Of a DNA stretch of 7,653 nt, positions 5,333 to 7,653 are shown piece after piece. The notes under the pieces are model-generated. The model was not told where the DNA came from. It was given only the letters and a program-made list of their open reading frames with translations, and made no database searches. Position numbers and translations under genes: made by a program. The stretch spans positions 1 through 7,653 of the forward strand of contig DATCJU010000139.1 in the NCBI GenBank assembly GCA_036562635.1. Reading direction: 5' to 3'. The DNA is from DATCJU01 sp036562635. Its GTDB lineage: Bacteria > Actinomycetota > Actinomycetes > Mycobacteriales > Pseudonocardiaceae. The number at the start of each line of letters is the position of its first letter. The first letter of the stretch is position 1.

Positions 5333-6192
5333 TGCGGCGCCTCCTGCTCGCCCTGGCCGATACCGGCCCGGTGGTGATCCTCGCGGTGATCGCCGCGGCC
5401 GGGTCGTTCACTCACATCCACGACACCGCCCGCGAGCACGGCCAAGACGGGTGGATGGCCTGGGCCGTCGCCGTGTGCATCGATCTGACGTGTGTGATGG
5501 CGGCCCGGGAACGGCAGCGTGACAAACGCACCCAGCGGCCCACGGCACGGCTGTCGTGGCCAACCTGCGTGCTGGCCGGCGGCATCCTCCTGTCCCTCGC
5601 CGCCAACCTCGCCCAAGCAGAGCCGACCGTGTGGGGGTGGGTGACCGCCGGAACCCCCGCCGCCGCCTTCCTGGTCGCGGTCTCCATGCTCGAACGCCGC
5701 GCCACCACCCGGCCCGGCAGCGGTGAGGAATCCGGTTCGTCCTCGACGGAACCGGCCGTCCCGCCGTCCTTCGGCCGTCCCGACCTGGCCTCCTCGTCCC
5801 CGTCCCCGGTGGTCCGGTCGTCCTCTCCGTCCTCCTCACCCGCAAAGGTGGCGAGTGCGGGGGACGGGGCTCGTCCTGAGCTGCCCGCCCCTGACCCGTC
5901 CCCGTCCTCGGTGCAGGACGGGCAGACCACCATCCCGCTCCCGATCTCCGCATCGGCCTGCTCGTCCCAGGGCGGGGCCGGTCGTTCCGGCTCGGCCTCC
6001 CCGCCCCGGTCGGACGGGGATGGTCGGCCTGGTCTGGCAGAGCCGTTGGTGGAGTTCGCCCGCCAGGTGGCCGCCGAGCATCAGGCCAAGCACGGCCGCC
6101 CCATCACCCGTGATGCGCTGCGGGCCCGGCTGGGGGTGTCGAACCGGCTGGCCTCTGACCTGCTGCGCCACATCCGCAACCACCCCGCCTAA
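5332..6192 (+). CDS. DUF2637 membrane protein (SpdB-like)
   Basis: This 286-residue protein begins with a membrane part of four predicted segments (about residues 11-28, 41-58, 76-95 and 100-120). The charged loop RERQRDKRTQRPTARLSWP and the PAAAFLVAVSMLERR end are typical of DUF2637 proteins, which are common in actinomycete plasmids and AICEs beside TraSA. A Ser/Pro-rich linker (about 125-235) follows. The last 48 residues look like a helical DNA-binding unit (PITRDALRARLGVSNRLASD). This suggests a membrane-anchored protein that contacts element DNA, fitting a role in spreading within the recipient mycelium (inference). ATG 5332 is supported by GGGGAGAGGG upstream and by the TGATG overlap with the previous gene. 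Confidence 0.82.
   Translation: MRRLLLALADTGPVVILAVIAAAGSFTHIHDTAREHGQDGWMAWAVAVCIDLTCVMAARERQRDKRTQRPTARLSWPTCVLAGGILLSLAANLAQAEPTVWGWVTAGTPAAAFLVAVSMLERRATTRPGSGEESGSSSTEPAVPPSFGRPDLASSSPSPVVRSSSPSSSPAKVASAGDGARPELPAPDPSPSSVQDGQTTIPLPISASACSSQGGAGRSGSASPPRSDGDGRPGLAEPLVEFARQVAAEHQAKHGRPITRDALRARLGVSNRLASDLLRHIRNHPA
5901..5922. repeat. Inverted repeat inside the DUF2637 linker
   Basis: CCCGTCCT (5901-5908) and AGGACGGG (5915-5922) are perfect 8-bp arms around CGGTGC. The arms use the same CGTCC word as the nearby low-complexity DNA, so this may be a by-product of that composition. It could also be a structured site on single-stranded DNA. Confidence 0.4.
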
Positions 6193-6238
6193 CCCCACAC
6201 TCCTGCCCTCCTTCTCCTCGTCTGAAGGGAGCCGTCCC

Positions 6239-6394
6239 GTGTTCGTCCGTCGCTGCCTCTTTTGGACCTTCTGGCTGGTGCTGGCCCTCTACGTGCTGCG
6301 TCACCCCTCCGCCGCTGTCGAGACCGTGACCGCGCTCGGCGGCGGCCTGGCCGCCCTGGCCGACGCGCTTGCGGCCTTCGCCTCCGCCCTCTAA
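6239..6394 (+). CDS. Tiny hydrophobic membrane protein (51 aa), Spd-like position
   Basis: The gene starts at GTG 6239, with a strong GAAGGGAG (6224-6231) seven bases upstream, and ends at TAA 6392-6394. The peptide has a membrane segment (about residues 5-20, CLFWTFWLVLALYVL), a short HPSAAVE turn, and an Ala/Leu-rich second helix (about 27-51). Streptomyces elements encode similar tiny hydrophobic proteins among their spd genes, needed for spread within the mycelium, where they are thought to form or support membrane channels. Assignment to a particular Spd protein is not possible from sequence alone. Confidence 0.7.
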   Translation: MFVRRCLFWTFWLVLALYVLRHPSAAVETVTALGGGLAALADALAAFASAL

Positions 6395-6417
6395 CCCCGC
6401 CCGTCGAACCGGCTGCT

Positions 6418-6441
6418 CCCGGCGCGGATGGCCGCGCCGGG
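6418..6441. terminator. Strong GC hairpin between the spd-like genes and repSA
   Basis: CCCGGCGCGG (6418-6427) and CCGCGCCGGG (6432-6441) form a perfect 10-bp stem with an ATGG loop. It starts 24 bases after the stop of the 51-aa gene and 52 bases before the repSA start. It has no T tract. It probably ends or weakens the transfer transcript before rep. I see no clear promoter for rep in the remaining space up to 6492. Confidence 0.6.
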
Positions 6442-6492
6442 GCCGTTCCCCTTCGCCTGCTGCAAACCGGACAAAGGAAAGGTCCCGCCTTC

Positions 6493-7653
6493 GTGCCTCG
6501 CCCTGCCTCGTCACTGGTGACTCCGCTGGCCGCCCGGGACATGGCGGCCAAGATGGCCCGCCCGGACTTCCACAGGTGGGCGGCTCGGACCCGTGCGCTG
6601 GGCGGGTGCCTGCAGCCGATTCATCTCAAGGGCCGGGTGGATTACCTCGACCCGGCAACCGGTGAACTGCTCCACCGCTACACCACCACCAGCGAACCCG
6701 GCGGAACCCTGCGGGTGGCCTGCAAGACCCGCCGGGCCTCCCGCTGCCCGGCCTGCGCCGAGGTCTATCGGGCCGACACCTACCACCTCGTCAAAGCCGG
6801 ACTGGTCGGCGGCAAAGGCGTCCCTGCCACGGTGGCGGCGCACCCGGCCGCCTTCGTCACCCTCACCGCACCTTCCTTCGGCCCCGTCCATGCCCGCCGC
6901 ACAACCCCCGGCGGCAACGTGCGGCCCTGCCGCCCTCGCCGCAACACCACGACGTGCCCGCACGGGCGGTCCTTGTCCTGCACCGCCCGGCACGCTCCCG
7001 ACGATCCGCGCTTGGGGGAGCCGTTGTGCCCGGACTGCTACGACCACCACGGCACCGTCCTGTTCAACGCCCTCGCCCCTGAGCTGTGGCGGCGCTTCAC
7101 CCTCGCTCTCCGGCGGCGCCTGGCCAAAACCGCAGGAACGACCGTCGCGGCGCTGGGCGAGGTGCTCACGGTGTCGTTCGCCAAGGTGGCCGAATACCAG
7201 CGGCGCGGCACGGTCCACTTCCACGCCATCATCCGCCTGGACGGACCCGGTGGCCCAGCCACCACCCCGCCCGGCTGGGCCACCTACGAAGCCCTCGCCG
7301 AAGCGGTGGAACAGGCGGTGCGGGCGGTCACCGTCACCACACCCGCAACCGAAAGCATCCCCGCGCGGGTGCTGGCCTGGGGTGATCAGCTCGATATCCG
7401 CCCCATCACCACCACGGGTGAGCTGACCGATACCGCGGTGGCCGGCTACATCGCCAAATACGCCACCAAAGCCGCCGAATGCACCGGCACCCTCGACCGG
7501 CGCATCCGCCCCACCGACGACCTAGACGCCCTGCCGGTCAGCGACCACGCCCGGCGTCTTATCGCCGCCTGCCTGCACCTAGGCGCTCTGCCCGAGATGG
7601 CCGGGCTGCGGCTGGCGGAGTGGGCGCACATGCTCGGCTTCCGCGGCCACTTC
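6493..7653 (+). CDS. repSA: RepSA-like rolling-circle replication initiator (3' truncated)
   Basis: The frame is open from GTG 6493 to the right edge, giving 387 residues; family members are around 450-550. GGAAAGG at 6476-6482 supports the start; ATG 6541 and 6553 are in-frame alternatives. Two Cys clusters are visible: C77-x7-C85-x2-C88 in the first, and C155, C163, C179, C182 (CPDC) in the second, probably zinc-binding. The HUH metal motif is VHFHAI (H242, H244). The catalytic tyrosine lies in GYIAKYATK (Y319 or Y323, with K326), as in pC194-type initiators. RepSA of pSAM2 starts rolling-circle replication of the excised element by nicking its double-strand origin, staying joined to the 5' end through the tyrosine. 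Its position after the spd-like genes is usual for AICEs, with xis and int expected downstream. Confidence 0.88.
   Translation, partial: MPRPASSLVTPLAARDMAAKMARPDFHRWAARTRALGGCLQPIHLKGRVDYLDPATGELLHRYTTTSEPGGTLRVACKTRRASRCPACAEVYRADTYHLVKAGLVGGKGVPATVAAHPAAFVTLTAPSFGPVHARRTTPGGNVRPCRPRRNTTTCPHGRSLSCTARHAPDDPRLGEPLCPDCYDHHGTVLFNALAPELWRRFTLALRRRLAKTAGTTVAALGEVLTVSFAKVAEYQRRGTVHFHAIIRLDGPGGPATTPPGWATYEALAEAVEQAVRAVTVTTPATESIPARVLAWGDQLDIRPITTTGELTDTAVAGYIAKYATKAAECTGTLDRRIRPTDDLDALPVSDHARRLIAACLHLGALPEMAGLRLAEWAHMLGFRGHF

Larger units (their letters stand above)
1..7653 (+). mobile_element. Partial actinomycete integrative and conjugative element (pSAM2/SLP1-like)
   Basis: The co-directional set of SCO3933-family protein, FtsK/SpoIIIE-type TraSA, small zinc-finger-like protein, DUF2637 membrane protein, tiny hydrophobic protein and RepSA-like initiator matches the known core of AICEs, which replicate by rolling circle and transfer double-stranded DNA using one TraB-type translocase. 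The left part holds regulators. Neither end is in the window: I see no tRNA gene, att repeat, excisionase or integrase, which in this group usually lie downstream of rep. A plasmid carrying the same genes cannot be excluded. No KorSA-type GntR repressor or Pra homologue is seen here, so control appears to differ from pSAM2. Confidence 0.85.

Noticed and set aside
6593..7426. 277-codon + strand frame within repSA
   Set aside because: Its product is Pro/Ser/Arg-rich without domains, while the overlapping frame from 6493 carries the HUH motif, the catalytic tyrosine and the Cys clusters of RepSA.

Overview
This window looks like the central part of an actinomycete integrative and conjugative element (AICE, pSAM2/SLP1-like) from a very GC-rich actinobacterium. 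The evidence is a set of gene families that occur together in such elements, all on the + strand. They are an XRE-type regulator with a DUF5753-like C-terminus, an SCO3933-family protein, a TraSA/TraB-type FtsK/SpoIIIE DNA translocase, a DUF2637 membrane protein, a tiny hydrophobic protein and a RepSA-type rolling-circle initiator. The genus cannot be read from the sequence; Streptomyces, Nonomuraea or a relative would all fit.

Layout. Positions 1-507 hold the C-terminal part of an XRE/DUF5753 regulator, cut by the left edge. A CTAG-rich control region (485-573) separates it from a four-gene regulatory block: an RsbW-like HATPase (593-985), an 81-aa Cys-containing small protein (985-1230), a protein with a sigma-region-4-like helix-turn-helix and an unrecognised C-terminal domain (1353-2192), and a PP2C-like phosphatase (2202-3026). 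A second CTAG-rich control region (3032-3128) carries two perfect 20-bp direct repeats, one inverted partial copy and a good promoter. Behind it lie the SCO3933-family gene (3149-3538) and the TraSA-like translocase (3552-4895). After a hairpin come a zinc-finger-like small protein (5012-5332), the DUF2637 protein (5332-6192) and a 51-aa membrane peptide (6239-6394), which sit where pSAM2-type elements carry their spread (spd) genes. A strong hairpin (6418-6441) precedes the RepSA-like initiator (6493 to the right edge, 3' truncated). Excisionase, integrase and an att site would be expected beyond the right edge and are not seen.

How it may work together. Rep would copy the excised circle, and TraSA would move double-stranded DNA between hyphae with help from the small membrane proteins. 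The left block would decide when this happens. The most notable observation is one CTAG-centred motif (CCCCCTAGA or CTAGAC) in front of three transcription units: the HATPase, the HTH gene and the SCO3933/TraSA unit. CTAG is normally scarce in actinomycete DNA, so this looks like a small element-specific regulon. An anti-sigma-like kinase fold, a PP2C phosphatase and a sigma-like HTH protein side by side suggest phosphorylation-based or partner-switching control of transfer. No STAS antagonist and no true sigma factor are visible, so that reading is inference.
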